Below are positions 10,524 to 20,505 of a DNA stretch of 64,000 nt, one piece after another. Within the stretch, counting starts at the first letter, position 1, and each line of letters opens with the position of its first letter. The notes beneath the pieces were generated by a model that was given only the letters and a program-made list of their open reading frames with translations, had not been told where the DNA came from and did not search any database. Origin of the DNA: Streptomyces sp. NBC_01471. Its GTDB lineage: Bacteria > Actinomycetota > Actinomycetes > Streptomycetales > Streptomycetaceae. Where the stretch lies: positions 1,715,001-1,779,000 of the forward strand of contig NZ_CP109450.1 of assembly GCF_041438865.1 (NCBI RefSeq), in the 5' to 3' direction. Both the position numbers and the translations under genes were made by a program.

Positions 10524-10556
10524 GGGAGCGGTCCCCAGGAAATGGGGCCCGCTCCC
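10524..10556 (-). terminator. Hairpin between rpsO and pnp, likely attenuator and RNase III site
   Basis: A stem of 7 bp (10524-10530 with 10550-10556) continues past one mismatch into a further 5 bp around a 7-nt loop. It starts 14 nt after the rpsO stop. In S. coelicolor an intergenic rpsO-pnp hairpin is cleaved by RNase III and limits pnp expression; the position here fits that role. Confidence 0.75.
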
Positions 10557-10569
10557 TCGCACAACGCTC

Positions 10570-10860
10570 TTACTTGGCGCCGCCGGCCGCACCGCGGCGG
10601 ATGCCGAGGCGGTCGACCAGCGCACGGAAGCGCTGGATGTCCTTCTTGGCCAGGTACTGGAGAAGGCGGCGACGCTGGCCGACCAGGATCAGCAGACCCC
10701 GGCGGGAGTGGTGGTCGTGCTTGTGCATCTTGAGGTGCTCGGTCAGGTCCGAGATACGGCGCGAGAGCATGGCGACCTGAACCTCGGGGGAACCGGTGTC
10801 GCCTTCCTTCTGGCCGAACTCGGTCATGATCTGCTTCTTCGTAGCGGCGTCGAGCGACAC
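10570..10860 (-). CDS. rpsO: 30S ribosomal protein S15
   Basis: Binds 16S rRNA early in 30S assembly. 96 residues, with the family pattern GSPEVQVA, then [11 protein letters not shown] and [11 protein letters not shown]. The GTG at 10860 is preceded by GAGGAG; the frame stays open upstream but that extension is unlike any S15. It is the first gene before pnp, and its leader contains two hairpins that could be an S15 autoregulatory site. Confidence 0.97.
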   Translation of the reverse strand: MSLDAATKKQIMTEFGQKEGDTGSPEVQVAMLSRRISDLTEHLKMHKHDHHSRRGLLILVGQRRRLLQYLAKKDIQRFRALVDRLGIRRGAAGGAK

Positions 10861-11173
10861 GCGTACTCCTCGTGAGTCTTCAGGCCACCGAGTGCCCCAG
10901 GTCGAATACGCTGGGGAACTTCCGTAACTCGGGAGGCGGGGATCCGCTGGGCGCAGCCTCCGGGGAATCCGGAGGCGCGTACACAGACGGCCGTCACACA
11001 GCGTATCAGCCTTTCCGAGTCGGCCGGCCCGTGCCCCCGGCCCCGCCCGTACACCCGAACGGCTCAAGCCGCGCGCCACGCCACACCGCCTGAGATCCCT
11101 TCGGTGTGAGCTGCGCCATGCTCCTGTGCTGTCCAGCCCGTCAGGGCGCGACCACAGCAGCAGGAGCACCGCA
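10861..11173. promoter_or_regulatory. Divergent rpsO / ctaD control region
   Basis: This 313-bp gap holds promoters for rpsO (leftward) and ctaD (rightward). In the rpsO leader I see two hairpins: arms 10895-10900/10911-10916 with a 10-nt loop, and arms 10956-10963/10969-10976 (8 bp). A possible rpsO -10 box TACGCT lies at 11005-11000 on the minus strand. No gene is visible in it. Confidence 0.5.
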
Positions 11174-12910
11174 GTGACGACGAGGGCCACCGAGGATTCA
11201 CCGACGTCCGGTGACGAGTACGACAGCGAGGTACCGGTACGCCCCAGGCGTCCCGGAAGCGTCATCGTCAGCTGGGCGACCACGACCGATCACAAGACGA
11301 TCGGCACGATGTATCTGCTCACATCGTTCGCCTTCTTCTGCATCGGCGGGGTGATGGCGCTCCTGATGCGCGCCGAGCTGGCGCGGCCGGGTACGCAGAT
11401 CGTGTCGAACGAGCAGTACAACCAGGCGTTCACGATGCACGGCACGATCATGCTGCTGATGTTCGCGACGCCGTTGTTCATCGGCTTCACCAACTGGATC
11501 ATGCCGTTGCAGATCGGGGCGCCCGATGTGGCGTTCCCCCGGCTGAACCTCTTCGCCTACTGGCTGTACCTGCTCGGTGCGCTGATCGTGATGGGAGCCT
11601 TCCTCACCCCGGACGGCGCTGCCGACTTCGGCTGGTTCGCGTACTCCCCGCTGACCAGCACGGTCCGCTCCCCCGGAGTCGGCGCCGACCTGTGGATCAT
11701 GGGTCTGGCCTTCCAGGGTTTCGGCACGATCCTCGGCTCGGTCAACTTCATCACCACGATCATCTGCATGCGCGCCCCCGGCATGACGATGTTCCGCATG
11801 CCGATCTTCGTGTGGAACGCGCTGCTGACCGCCGTGCTCGTGCTGCTGGCCTTCCCCGTACTGGCCGCCGCGCTGCTCGCGCTGGAGGCGGACCGGAAGT
11901 TCGGGGCTCATGTCTTCGACGCGGCCAACGGCGGAGCACTCCTGTGGCAACACCTGTTCTGGTTCTTCGGGCATCCAGAGGTGTACATCATCGCGTTGCC
12001 GTTCTTCGGGATCGTCACCGAGATCATTCCGGTGTTCTCCCGCAAGCCGGTCTTCGGTTACATCGGCCTGGTCGGGGCCACCATCTCCATCGCGGGGCTG
12101 TCGGTGACGGTGTGGGCGCACCACATGTACGTCACCGGCGGTGTGCTCCTGCCGTTCTTCTCCTTCATGACCTTCCTGATCGCGGTGCCGACCGGGGTGA
12201 AGTTCTTCAACTGGATCGGCACGATGTGGCACGGCTCGCTGTCGTTCGAGACACCGATGCTCTGGGCCGTCGGCTTCCTGATCACGTTCCTCTTCGGTGG
12301 TCTGACCGGTGTCATCCTGGCCTCGCCCCCGATGGACTTCCACGTGTCCGACTCGTACTTCGTGGTCGCGCACTTCCATTACGTGGTGTTCGGGACCGTG
12401 GTCTTCGCGATGTTCGCCGGGTTCTATTTCTGGTGGCCGAAGTTCACCGGCAAGATGCTGGACGAGCGGCTCGGCAAGATCAACTTCTGGACGCTGTTCG
12501 TGGGCTTCCACGGCACGTTCCTGGTGCAGCACTGGCTGGGTGCGGAGGGCATGCCGCGGCGGTACGCGGACTACCTCGCCGTTGACGGCTTCACCACGCT
12601 GAACACCATTTCGAGTATCGCCTCCTTCCTGCTGGGGCTCTCGCTGCTGCCGTTCTTCTACAACGTCTGGAAGACGGCGAAGTACGGCAAGAGGGTCGAG
12701 GTCGACGACCCGTGGGGCTACGGCCGCTCGCTCGAATGGGCGACGTCCTGCCCGCCGCCCCGGCACAACTTCACGACCCTCCCGAGGATCCGCTCCGAGA
12801 GCCCGGCCTTCGACCTCCACTACCCCGCGATCAACGCTCTCGAAGCAGCGGGGCACGCGGCGGCCTCCTCCGGGGGCACCGGCTCCGGCACGGGTGCCGG
12901 GGACGAGTAG
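11174..12910 (+). CDS. ctaD: Cytochrome c oxidase subunit I
   Basis: Catalytic subunit of an aa3-type terminal oxidase, reducing oxygen and pumping protons across the membrane. 578 residues, 12 or more membrane helices. Visible ligands: heme a His89 (TMHGT) and His402, CuB His267 with its cross-linked Tyr271 (GHPEVY), CuB His316-His317 (HHMYVTG), and heme a3 His400 (AHFHYVV). GTG 11174 is chosen with GGAG upstream. Subunits II and III (ctaC, ctaE) and the bc1 genes are not here, so this looks like an extra, unaccompanied copy. The last 45 residues are Gly/Ser-rich. Confidence 0.95.
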   Translation: MTTRATEDSPTSGDEYDSEVPVRPRRPGSVIVSWATTTDHKTIGTMYLLTSFAFFCIGGVMALLMRAELARPGTQIVSNEQYNQAFTMHGTIMLLMFATPLFIGFTNWIMPLQIGAPDVAFPRLNLFAYWLYLLGALIVMGAFLTPDGAADFGWFAYSPLTSTVRSPGVGADLWIMGLAFQGFGTILGSVNFITTIICMRAPGMTMFRMPIFVWNALLTAVLVLLAFPVLAAALLALEADRKFGAHVFDAANGGALLWQHLFWFFGHPEVYIIALPFFGIVTEIIPVFSRKPVFGYIGLVGATISIAGLSVTVWAHHMYVTGGVLLPFFSFMTFLIAVPTGVKFFNWIGTMWHGSLSFETPMLWAVGFLITFLFGGLTGVILASPPMDFHVSDSYFVVAHFHYVVFGTVVFAMFAGFYFWWPKFTGKMLDERLGKINFWTLFVGFHGTFLVQHWLGAEGMPRRYADYLAVDGFTTLNTISSIASFLLGLSLLPFFYNVWKTAKYGKRVEVDDPWGYGRSLEWATSCPPPRHNFTTLPRIRSESPAFDLHYPAINALEAAGHAAASSGGTGSGTGAGDE

Positions 12911-12997
12911 CACCCGGCGGCCGTGTCCGCCGGGTGCGGGCAGCGAAGACGTCGAAGAAGTGAAGTGGACAGGCGGAAGGGACGGCGAGGAGCAGTC

Positions 12998-13339
12998 GTG
13001 GCAACCGACGAGGACACCGCCGCCGGACTCGTGCGGATCGAGGGGTACCTGCTGTGGAACGCGGAGGTGGAGGAGGCCCGGCGGCAGGCCGCCAGCTTCG
13101 CGGGCCAGCTGCCCTGGCTGACAACGGCCCAGCGGGACGATGTGGAACGCGTCTACCTGGCCGACCGGATGGCCGTCTCCCGGGCCGTGCTCGTACGGAT
13201 CTCCGATCGGGCGGCCGAACTGCGCGGCGAGTACATGGCGCGCTACGAGCAGCTGAAACGGCGCTGTGTGTCCGTGACGGTGATGGCGGTCGGTGCGGTG
13301 AGCGGCACGTGTACGGCGATCACGCTGCTCAGCCGGTGA
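12998..13339 (+). CDS. Hypothetical protein with C-terminal membrane segment
   Basis: 113 residues, not recognised. The first 85 residues are helical and highly charged, rich in Arg, Ala and Glu; the last 25 are hydrophobic (VTVMAVGAVSGTCTAITLL), suggesting a tail-anchored protein. The GTG start at 12998 has GGAG close upstream. It follows ctaD in the same direction after 87 bp and may be co-transcribed, but nothing links it to the oxidase beyond position. Confidence 0.6.
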   Translation: MATDEDTAAGLVRIEGYLLWNAEVEEARRQAASFAGQLPWLTTAQRDDVERVYLADRMAVSRAVLVRISDRAAELRGEYMARYEQLKRRCVSVTVMAVGAVSGTCTAITLLSR

Positions 13340-13458
13340 CCGCGCGGCACCCTCTACCACGCCGGTTCCACGTCGTCCGGAACCCATGAGCCGGCCCGGT
13401 CCCTCCAAGTAGGGTGAGCGAACAGCTCGTTCGTACGTGGTGAAGGGACCGGGCAGCC

Positions 13459-13752
13459 ATGGCTGACGCACACGACAAGGACCGCAAGGAACGCGAGAAG
13501 GAAGAGCTCTACGCGCTCGACATCTCAGGTGTCGAGTGGCAGGGCGCGCCCGGCACCTCGGAGCACGAGGAGCGGGTCGAGATCGCGTATCTGCCGGACG
13601 GGGCCGTGGCCATGAGGTCGTCCATCGATCACGGAACGGTCCTGCGGTACACGGAGGCGGAATGGCGTGCCTTCGTGCTGGGCGCCCGTGACGGCGAATT
13701 CGACCTGGAGCCCGCGCCGCACAACGGCGGGATCACGAACGCCGCGGAGTAG
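13459..13752 (+). CDS. DUF397-type small protein
   Basis: 97 residues. The part from about residue 22 fits the DUF397 pattern: a Trp near the start (GVEWQGA), a central stretch with VAMRSSIDHGTVLRYT, and the characteristic WRAFVLGARDGEFD near the end. DUF397 genes usually sit beside XRE-type regulators and act in morphological development; no such regulator is next to this one. The charged N-terminus (many Lys, Glu, Asp) is longer than usual. Confidence 0.75.
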   Translation: MADAHDKDRKEREKEELYALDISGVEWQGAPGTSEHEERVEIAYLPDGAVAMRSSIDHGTVLRYTEAEWRAFVLGARDGEFDLEPAPHNGGITNAAE

Positions 13753-14058
13753 GCGGGGGGGGCGGCCGTGACGGACTTATTTTGGGGGCTTTTTGGAGCC
13801 TTCCTTCCGTTATGACTGATGCGTTGCGGCGTAACAGGGCCCCTTTCAGGCACCACTTGACGTAAAGGTCACGCCCGACGGTGCACTCCGTCATGCCATC
13901 CCGGTACGAATGGTGATTAGGCTGGGACGGGGGCGCGGGCCAGACCCGCAAGCGGGGTGTTCGCGTCCTCACGGGGAGAGCCAGGCGGATCGGACGACAA
14001 CGGTCGCCCCCCATCCACTACGGCACGAGGGTGCTAGAGCACACCAGCGGGAGGCATT
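13753..14058. other. Gene-free gap with probable promoter of the ATPase gene
   Basis: 306 bp without a credible gene. On the plus strand a TAGGCT hexamer (13918-13923) fits the streptomycete -10 pattern, about 135 bp before the ATPase start; the matching -35 is weak. A run rich in T and G (13780-13800) follows the DUF397 gene but forms no clear hairpin. Confidence 0.4.
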
Positions 14059-17000
14059 GTGAACAGCGATCGGGACGAGATTCGCGGGGGATCGAACACA
14101 CCCGTCGACGATCAGTCCGACGCGGATCCCGCCGAGACGGGTGAGTTCACCATCGACTACACCCCTCCCGCCTGGTACACGCAGAACGCTTCGGACGCTC
14201 CGGCGCAGGAGTCCGCACCGGCCGCCCCGCAGCCCGTCCGGACTCCCCCACCTCCCCCGCCGCCGGTGCCGCCCGCGCCGCCCGCGCCTCGGACACCCGA
14301 GACTCCCCGGGCAGAGCCCACCGGAGCTGTCGGCGGGCCCGCGGCTGTGCCGGGGCTGCCGCTGACGGGTGGGTTCCAGCCGAACTGGACCCCGGCGCCG
14401 GCCGCTGCGGAGAGGGAAGAACAGGAGACCGGGGCCGGACGTCCAGCGGCGGAGCCGGGCGCCGACGCGACGCCCGGAACGGGTGGGGTGTCCGGAACGG
14501 GCGGGGTGTCCGACGTCGACGCGGTGTCCGGGCAGGACGGGACGCAGGAACCGGACGCGGCTTTGGAGCAGGAGCAGGAGCAGGAGTTCGGGTCGGAGCG
14601 AGTGTCCGCGCCGGCGTCGGTGTCGGCGTCCGATGGTGATCTGGACGTCGAACCGGACGACGAGCCAGATGCGGAATCCGGACCGGCGCCCGTCGGCCAC
14701 TCCGTGTCCGGGGCCGGGGATACGCCTGAGGCTGTGTCCGAGCCGCTCGCACCGATCGTTCAGGAGCAGGAACCGGATCCGCTAGCGGGACCGGCTCCGA
14801 AGGCCGAGCCCGAGAAGGCAGCAGCGGCGTTCGGTGGGGGCGATGTGGAGAGCGGGGCAACCATGAAGTTCTCCCCCTCCGCGCTGAAGCGTGAGTTCGA
14901 GAAGCTCGAAGCTGCCGCGAAGGCAGCGCGGGAGCGGTCCGAAGTCCCCCCGGCCGCCGAGAAGGAGAGCACGGGACCCGCGCCCGCTCCCACGACCGGG
15001 ACGTCCAACGCGCCTTCCGGTCCCTACCGGTCCGACGCATACGCGGACGTAGCGGCCTCATTCGGAGCGGAGTCCGGACCGGCGGCCGGGCCCGTCCGAG
15101 AGCCCTTCGACGCCGTACCCGCGCCCACCGACGCGATCCCGGACGCGGTGCCTCCGCGCACTCCGGACGCTCCGGAGCCGCAGGACTCGCCTTCCGCCCC
15201 CGACCGGCCCTGGACGCCCGCACCTTCCGCGTCGCCGCAGAGTGGGCTTCCGCCGCTGCCGCCCGCGTTCCAGCCCGCCGCGCCTCCGGCCGCTCCGCAG
15301 TGGCCGGTGAGCACGCCCAGCGCCGACCAGTCGCAGCCGTACCCCGGACCGCCACAGCAGCCGCAGCAGTCCCAGCAGCCGGCGCCGGGCACACCTCCCC
15401 CTGCTCACACTCCGCAGGGCCAGGACGGTTACGGGTTCCCCCAGCCGGCCCCCGACCTGCCCGCGCCGCAGCAGCCCCGGGCCGGTTACGGGTTCCCGCC
15501 GCCGGCCCCGAACCCGCCCGCGCCCCAGCAACCGCAGCACGGTTACGGGTTCCCCCAGCAGCCCAGGCCCGTGGAGTCCGCGCAGCCGCCGCTGCCGCCC
15601 CAGACACCTCAGACGCCTCAGGCTCCTCAGCCACCGCACGGCGGCTACGGGTTCCCCCAGCAGCAGACGCCGCAGGGCCAGGACGGTTACGGATTTCCGC
15701 AGCCGGCCCCTCACCTGCCCGCGCCGCAGCAGTCCCAGCCCCCGCAGGCACAACAGCCGCCGCAGCAGCCCCCGGTCCCTCAGCCGCGGCACCCCGAATC
15801 CGGCTACGGCTTCCCGCAGCCCGGTGTTCCCGGTCCCGGCCTGCCCACGCCACAGAACCCGAACCCGCAGGTCCAGGACCCCCAGCAGGCACAGCAGGCA
15901 CAGCAGCCGTCCGCCCCTGTCGACCCCCGTACCGGGGCCGGGTGGCCACAGCCCGTTGCCCATGATCAGCGGGAGCGTTCCGTTCCGGGTGCGCCGCTCG
16001 GGTACACGGCGGCCGTCGAGCTGTCGTCCGACCGGCTGATCCGCAACAAGCAGAAGACGAAGAGCAGTCGCAGCGGCCCGGCCGGTGCCTCGCGCTTCAA
16101 GATCGGCGCCAAGAAGGAGGAGGCCGAGCGGCAGCGCAAGCTCGAACTCATCCGGACGCCGGTCCTCTCCTGCTACCGGATCGCCGTCATCAGCCTCAAG
16201 GGCGGTGTCGGCAAGACCACCACGACGACCGCACTGGGCGCCACGCTCGCCACCGAGCGGCAGGACAAGATACTGGCGATCGACGCCAACCCGGACGCGG
16301 GGACCCTCGGCAGGCGGGTCCGGCGGGAGACCGGGGCCACCATCCGCGACCTGGTCCAGGCGATCCCGTACCTGAACTCGTACATGGACATCCGCCGGTT
16401 CACCTCACAGGCGCCCTCCGGTCTGGAGATCATCGCCAACGACGTGGACCCCGCCGTCTCCACCACGTTCAACGACGAGGACTACCGTCGGGCGATCGAC
16501 GTCCTGGGCAAGCAGTACCCGGTCATCCTGACCGACTCCGGCACGGGTCTGCTGTACAGCGCGATGCGGGGTGTACTCGACCTCGCCGACCAGCTGATCA
16601 TCGTCTCCACCCCGTCCGTCGACGGCGCGTCCAGCGCGAGCACCACGCTCGACTGGCTCTCGGCGCACGGCTATTCGGAGCTGGTCGCGCGGTCGCTCAC
16701 CGTGATCTCCGGGGTCCGCGAGACCGGCAAGATGATCAAGGTCGATGACATCGTGCAGCACTTCGAGACCCGCTGCCGCGCGGTCGTCGTGGTGCCGTTC
16801 GACGAGCATCTGTCGGCGGGTGCCGAGGTCGACCTGGACATGATGCGGCCGAAGACCCGCGAGGCGTACTTCAACCTCTCCGCCCTGGTCGCGGAGGACT
16901 TCCAACGCGCCCAGCAGGCACAGGGGTTGTGGACCGGCAGCGGCGGCCAGACCCCGCCTCCTCACATGGCCCCGCCGATGCCAGGCCGGCAGCAGCAGCC

Positions 17001-17367
17001 TTACACGCCCCAGGCGCCGCAGGCACCGCAGCAGCCCTACGGTGGGCAGCAGCCTCCGCAGCACCCCCAGGCACCGCACCCCCAGCAGCCCTATCCGCCG
17101 CAGCAACAGGGCTGGCAGCAGCAACCGGTGCAGCACGGCCGGCCGGGACACCCCGGTCAGGGCCGGCCGCCGCAGGGACAGCCCGGTCAGCCGGTGGCAC
17201 CGGGGCAGCCCTGGCAGCAGCCCGCAGAGCCGGGACAGCCACTGCCCCAGCCGCAGCAGCCAGGACCCCCAGGTCAGCCCGGTCAGGCGGAGCAGCAGGG
17301 GCCCGTGCCGCCCGCCGGATGGCCGCAGCAGCCGCCTCCGCAGGCGCCGCAGCCCCCTCAGCAGTGA
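14059..17367 (+). CDS. Large Pro/Gln-rich protein with MinD/ParA-type ATPase
   Basis: 1102 residues. The first ~650 residues are disordered, first acidic and Pro-rich, then Pro/Gln-rich with several copies of GYGFP spaced 20-50 residues apart. The ATPase core spans roughly 700-960, with a deviant Walker A ([10 protein letters not shown]) and a following MinD-like fold including ILTDSGTGL. The last ~140 residues are again Pro/Gln-rich. The layout resembles EspI-like ATPases and the large ATP-binding protein I recall beside the Esx secretion genes of S. coelicolor, but no esx or ecc gene is visible here. GTG start with GGGAGG upstream. It ends at a strong terminator, so it is probably monocistronic. 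Confidence 0.85.
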   Translation: MNSDRDEIRGGSNTPVDDQSDADPAETGEFTIDYTPPAWYTQNASDAPAQESAPAAPQPVRTPPPPPPPVPPAPPAPRTPETPRAEPTGAVGGPAAVPGLPLTGGFQPNWTPAPAAAEREEQETGAGRPAAEPGADATPGTGGVSGTGGVSDVDAVSGQDGTQEPDAALEQEQEQEFGSERVSAPASVSASDGDLDVEPDDEPDAESGPAPVGHSVSGAGDTPEAVSEPLAPIVQEQEPDPLAGPAPKAEPEKAAAAFGGGDVESGATMKFSPSALKREFEKLEAAAKAARERSEVPPAAEKESTGPAPAPTTGTSNAPSGPYRSDAYADVAASFGAESGPAAGPVREPFDAVPAPTDAIPDAVPPRTPDAPEPQDSPSAPDRPWTPAPSASPQSGLPPLPPAFQPAAPPAAPQWPVSTPSADQSQPYPGPPQQPQQSQQPAPGTPPPAHTPQGQDGYGFPQPAPDLPAPQQPRAGYGFPPPAPNPPAPQQPQHGYGFPQQPRPVESAQPPLPPQTPQTPQAPQPPHGGYGFPQQQTPQGQDGYGFPQPAPHLPAPQQSQPPQAQQPPQQPPVPQPRHPESGYGFPQPGVPGPGLPTPQNPNPQVQDPQQAQQAQQPSAPVDPRTGAGWPQPVAHDQRERSVPGAPLGYTAAVELSSDRLIRNKQKTKSSRSGPAGASRFKIGAKKEEAERQRKLELIRTPVLSCYRIAVISLKGGVGKTTTTTALGATLATERQDKILAIDANPDAGTLGRRVRRETGATIRDLVQAIPYLNSYMDIRRFTSQAPSGLEIIANDVDPAVSTTFNDEDYRRAIDVLGKQYPVILTDSGTGLLYSAMRGVLDLADQLIIVSTPSVDGASSASTTLDWLSAHGYSELVARSLTVISGVRETGKMIKVDDIVQHFETRCRAVVVVPFDEHLSAGAEVDLDMMRPKTREAYFNLSALVAEDFQRAQQAQGLWTGSGGQTPPPHMAPPMPGRQQQPYTPQAPQAPQQPYGGQQPPQHPQAPHPQQPYPPQQQGWQQQPVQHGRPGHPGQGRPPQGQPGQPVAPGQPWQQPAEPGQPLPQPQQPGPPGQPGQAEQQGPVPPAGWPQQPPPQAPQPPQQ

Positions 17368-17387
17368 GGGCATAAGGGTATAGACCA

Positions 17388-17425
17388 CTGAAGGCCCACA
17401 CCGTGCAAACGGTGTGGGCCTTCAG
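17388..17425 (+). terminator. Strong hairpin terminator after the ATPase gene
   Basis: Perfect 17-bp stem (17388-17404 with 17409-17425) closed by a GCAA tetraloop, 20 bp after the stop codon. Confidence 0.9.
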
Positions 17426-17460
17426 ACATTTGTGCAGCCCAGGCACGGTCTTGACGACCG

Positions 17461-17488
17461 TTGACATGTCTAAACCACCGCTGATAAA
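17461..17488 (+). promoter_or_regulatory. Probable promoter of the peptide-transport operon
   Basis: TTGACA (17461-17466) and GATAAA (17483-17488) are separated by 16 bp, a good match to the vegetative streptomycete pattern, 57 bp before the first gene. A second TTGACG lies just upstream and GACATGTC (17463-17470) is a small palindrome over the -35 box. Confidence 0.5.
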
Positions 17489-17544
17489 CCTTCGCTTCAC
17501 CAGCTGGCGACTCCATGATTCACCCTGACGCGAGGTCAACGCCC

Positions 17545-19431
17545 ATGGACAGAAGAGTTCCGACCGGCACTATCCGGCACCGCTCCCGTTTCCGTCTGCT
17601 TCTGGCCACCGGCGCGACCGCCTTCGCCCTGGTGGCCGCCGCCGCGACCCCGCTGAACCCGGCGCCCCCGCAGGCCCACGCCGCCGAGGCCAAGGCGCCG
17701 TCGGTCTCTGACTCCGGCTCGGACTCCGGCGGCAAGAAGGTCCTCACGATCGCCATGAACCAGAGCGTCGACTCGATGAGTCCGTTCCTCGCCCAGCGCC
17801 TGGTGTCCACCACAGCACTGCGGCTGATGTACGACTACCTGACGAACTATGACGTCAAGGACGGCCACACGATCCCCGGCCTCGCCACCGCGTGGAAGCC
17901 GTCGGCCGACAAACTGACGTGGACGTTCACCATCCGGAAGAACTCCACGTGGTCGGACGGCCGGCAGGCCACCGCCGACGACGCCGCCTGGACGTTCAAC
18001 AAGATGATGACGGACCCGGCCGCGGCCACCTCCAACGGCAGCTTCACCGCGAACTTCGAGAAAGTGACCGCGCCCGACCCGCAGACCCTGGTCATCCGGC
18101 TGAAGAAGCCTCAGGCGACGATGACCGCGCTCGACGTGCCGATCGTGCCCAAGCACGTCTGGGAGAGCGTCAAGGACTTCTCGAAGTTCAACAACGACAA
18201 GAAGTTCCCGGTGGTCGGCAACGGGCCGTTCATCCTCACCGACTACAAGGTCGACCAGTACCTGAAGTTCAAGCCGAACAAGACGTTCTGGCGGGGCGCT
18301 CCCAAGTTCGACGAGCTGGACCTCAAGTACTACAAGGACAATGACGCGGCCGTCGCGGCGCTGGAGAAGGGCGAGGTCTCCTTCGTCCAGGGCCTCACCC
18401 CGGCCCAGGCGGCAGCCCTGAAGTCCGAGAAGAACATCAAGGTCAACGACGCCCCCGGCCGGCGCTTCTACTCACTCGCCGTCAACCCGGGCGCCCAGGC
18501 CAGGAACGGCACGAAGTTCGGCAACGGCAACCCGGCGCTCCACGACAGGCGAGTGCGCCAGGCGCTGTTCGCCGCCACCGACACCAAGGCCATCGTCGAC
18601 AAGGTCTTCCAGGGCCACGCCGTCCAGGGCGCCGGGTACATCCCGCCGCGCTTCACGGACTACGTCTGGCAGCCCTCGGCCAGCCAGAAAGTCAGCTACG
18701 ACCCGGCCAGGGCCGCGAAGCTCCTCGACGAAGCGGGCTACAAGAAGAACGGCGCCGGCAAGCGGGTCGGCAAGGACGGCAAGCCGCTGAACCTCCGTCT
18801 CCTCTGCCACGCCACCGCCCCGGAGGACAAGGCCGTCGGCCAGTACATGAAGGAGTGGTACGGGAAGCTGGGCATCGGCCTCACGATGTCGTGCGTCGAC
18901 AACGTCACCGACCCCGAGCTGGCCGGTCAGTACGACCTGGCCTTCGACGGCTACTCGGTCAACCCCGACCCGGACTACGTGCTGTCCATCCACACGTGCG
19001 CCGCGCGGCCCAGCACCCCGAAGGACACCGGCTCCACCGACACCTTCATCTGCGACAAGAAGTACGACAGCCTGTACGCGCGGCAGGCCCAGGAGTACGA
19101 CACGGCCAAGCGCGCCGATCTGGTGAAGCAGATGGAGTCACGGCTGTACGACACCGGGTACATGAATGTCATGGCGTATCCGAACGCGGTCGAGGCGTAC
19201 CGTACCGACCAGATCAAGTCCATCGAAACGATGCCCCTGGCGGCGGGCAACATCTGGGGCCAGGACGGCTACTGGAGCTGGTGGTCGGCGGTCCCTGCCG
19301 ACCACAGCGCCTCGAAGTCGTCGGGTTCCTCGACGGGGCTCGTCATCGGCATCGTCGCAGCCGTCATCGTGATCGGGCTCGGAGGCTTTGTCGCCCTGCG
19401 CCGCCGTTCCACAGCGGAAGACCGTGAATAA
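17545..19431 (+). CDS. Peptide-type ABC transporter substrate-binding protein
   Basis: Family 5 solute-binding protein (oligopeptide/dipeptide/nickel type), 628 residues. An N-terminal signal (RLLLATGATAFALVAAAATP, then AHAAEA) has no lipobox Cys. Family marks include the region around TWSDGRQATADDAAWTF and the later RRVRQALFAATD. Unusually, after the binding domain there is a Ser-rich linker, one hydrophobic helix (STGLVIGIVAAVIVIGLGGF) and a basic end (RRRSTAED), so it appears membrane-anchored at the C-terminus. First gene of a five-gene operon; ligand not predictable. ATG 17545 is chosen with GAGG upstream. Confidence 0.9.
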   Translation: MDRRVPTGTIRHRSRFRLLLATGATAFALVAAAATPLNPAPPQAHAAEAKAPSVSDSGSDSGGKKVLTIAMNQSVDSMSPFLAQRLVSTTALRLMYDYLTNYDVKDGHTIPGLATAWKPSADKLTWTFTIRKNSTWSDGRQATADDAAWTFNKMMTDPAAATSNGSFTANFEKVTAPDPQTLVIRLKKPQATMTALDVPIVPKHVWESVKDFSKFNNDKKFPVVGNGPFILTDYKVDQYLKFKPNKTFWRGAPKFDELDLKYYKDNDAAVAALEKGEVSFVQGLTPAQAAALKSEKNIKVNDAPGRRFYSLAVNPGAQARNGTKFGNGNPALHDRRVRQALFAATDTKAIVDKVFQGHAVQGAGYIPPRFTDYVWQPSASQKVSYDPARAAKLLDEAGYKKNGAGKRVGKDGKPLNLRLLCHATAPEDKAVGQYMKEWYGKLGIGLTMSCVDNVTDPELAGQYDLAFDGYSVNPDPDYVLSIHTCAARPSTPKDTGSTDTFICDKKYDSLYARQAQEYDTAKRADLVKQMESRLYDTGYMNVMAYPNAVEAYRTDQIKSIETMPLAAGNIWGQDGYWSWWSAVPADHSASKSSGSSTGLVIGIVAAVIVIGLGGFVALRRRSTAEDRE

Positions 19432-19434
19432 CTC

Positions 19435-20505
19435 ATGAGCGCTGCTAGCACCACTCCGCTCGCGGAGGGTGCGGCGGACGGCCCGGTCGAGGTCAAGACC
19501 GGGCCGTCCGGCCCTCGCACCCGCAACGCGACCGCGTATCTGCTGTACGTGGCGGGCAAGCTGGGCGGCGCGGCCGTCTCGCTGCTCGCCGTTCTGGTCA
19601 CCAGCTTCTTCCTGTTCCGGATCATTCCGGGCGACCCGGTCCGTACGATGACGCACGGCCGTGCGGTCAGCCACGCCCAGCTGCTCGAACTCCGCAGGCA
19701 GCTGGGTCTCGACCTGCCGGTCTGGCAGCAGTTCACCCAGTACTGCTCCAAGGCGCTCACCGGGGATCTGGGCACCTCGTACCAGTTCCACGCCCCCGTC
19801 ACCGATCTGATCGCGCAGAAGCTGCCCGCGACGCTGCTGCTCACCGGTGTCGCGGTGGTCATTCACTGCACGCTCGGTCTCTGGCTGGGCACCCGCTCCG
19901 CCTGGCGGAACGGCCGGCTCGGGGACAAGGTCTCGACCGGCATCGCGCTGACGCTCTGGTCGGTGCCGTCCTTCTGGCTCGGGCTGCTCCTGATCATCGT
20001 CTTCTCGGTGGGCATCGGCCCGATCCCCGGCATGTTCCCGACCGGCGGCATGGAGTCGGGCGGCCTGACCGGCTTCGCGTACGTCTCCGACATCGCGCAG
20101 CACATGGTGCTGCCGGTCATCACCCTCGTCGCGGTCGGCTACGCGCAGACGCTGCTCGTCATGCGCTCCTCGCTGCTCGACGAGATGGGCAGCGACTATC
20201 TGACCACGGCGCGGGCCAAGGGGCTGCGCGACGATCTCGTCCGCCGCCGTCACGCGGTGCCCAACGCTCTCCTGCCGACCGTGACCATGATCTTCATCAA
20301 CTTCGGTCAGGTGGCAGCCGGTTCGATCCTGGTCGAGACGGTCTTCTCCTGGCCCGGTGTCGGCGGGCTGTTCTACTCGGCGCTGAGCGTTCCCGATCTC
20401 CCGCTGGTGCAGGGCCTGTTCGTCGTCTTCGCGGGCGCCATGATCGTGATGAACGTACTGGCCGATCTGCTCTATCCGCTGCTCGATCCCAGGGTGGGCC
20501 GATGA
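19435..20505 (+). CDS. Peptide-type ABC transporter permease, DppB-like
   Basis: 356 residues, six predicted membrane helices. An extended cytoplasmic N-terminus of about 35 residues precedes the first helix (AVSLLAVLVTSFFLFRIIPGDP), typical of the DppB/OppB class, with the characteristic RRQLGLDLPVWQQF segment after it. The coupling EAA region is DYLTTARAKGLRDDLVRRRH. It starts 3 bp after the binding-protein gene and overlaps the next permease by ATGA. Confidence 0.93.
   Translation: MSAASTTPLAEGAADGPVEVKTGPSGPRTRNATAYLLYVAGKLGGAAVSLLAVLVTSFFLFRIIPGDPVRTMTHGRAVSHAQLLELRRQLGLDLPVWQQFTQYCSKALTGDLGTSYQFHAPVTDLIAQKLPATLLLTGVAVVIHCTLGLWLGTRSAWRNGRLGDKVSTGIALTLWSVPSFWLGLLLIIVFSVGIGPIPGMFPTGGMESGGLTGFAYVSDIAQHMVLPVITLVAVGYAQTLLVMRSSLLDEMGSDYLTTARAKGLRDDLVRRRHAVPNALLPTVTMIFINFGQVAAGSILVETVFSWPGVGGLFYSALSVPDLPLVQGLFVVFAGAMIVMNVLADLLYPLLDPRVGR

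Larger units (their letters stand above)
10202..10569 (-). promoter_or_regulatory. rpsO-pnp intergenic leader, gene-free
   Basis: This 368-bp gap between rpsO and pnp holds no credible gene. It contains the hairpin at 10524-10556 and the 15-bp tandem repeats at 10356-10443. In Streptomyces, a promoter and RNase III-cleaved hairpins are known in this interval, with pnp transcribed both by read-through from rpsO and from its own promoter. I do not see a clear consensus promoter, so its exact place is left open. Confidence 0.55.

Noticed and set aside
13856..13861. TTGACG as the -35 box of the ATPase promoter
   Set aside because: No acceptable -10 hexamer lies 16-18 bp downstream; the TAGGCT at 13918 is too far.
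15400..15830. Regular repeats suggesting a CRISPR array
   Set aside because: The repeats are in frame, encode GYGFP-type motifs, vary in spacing and sit inside a convincing coding region.
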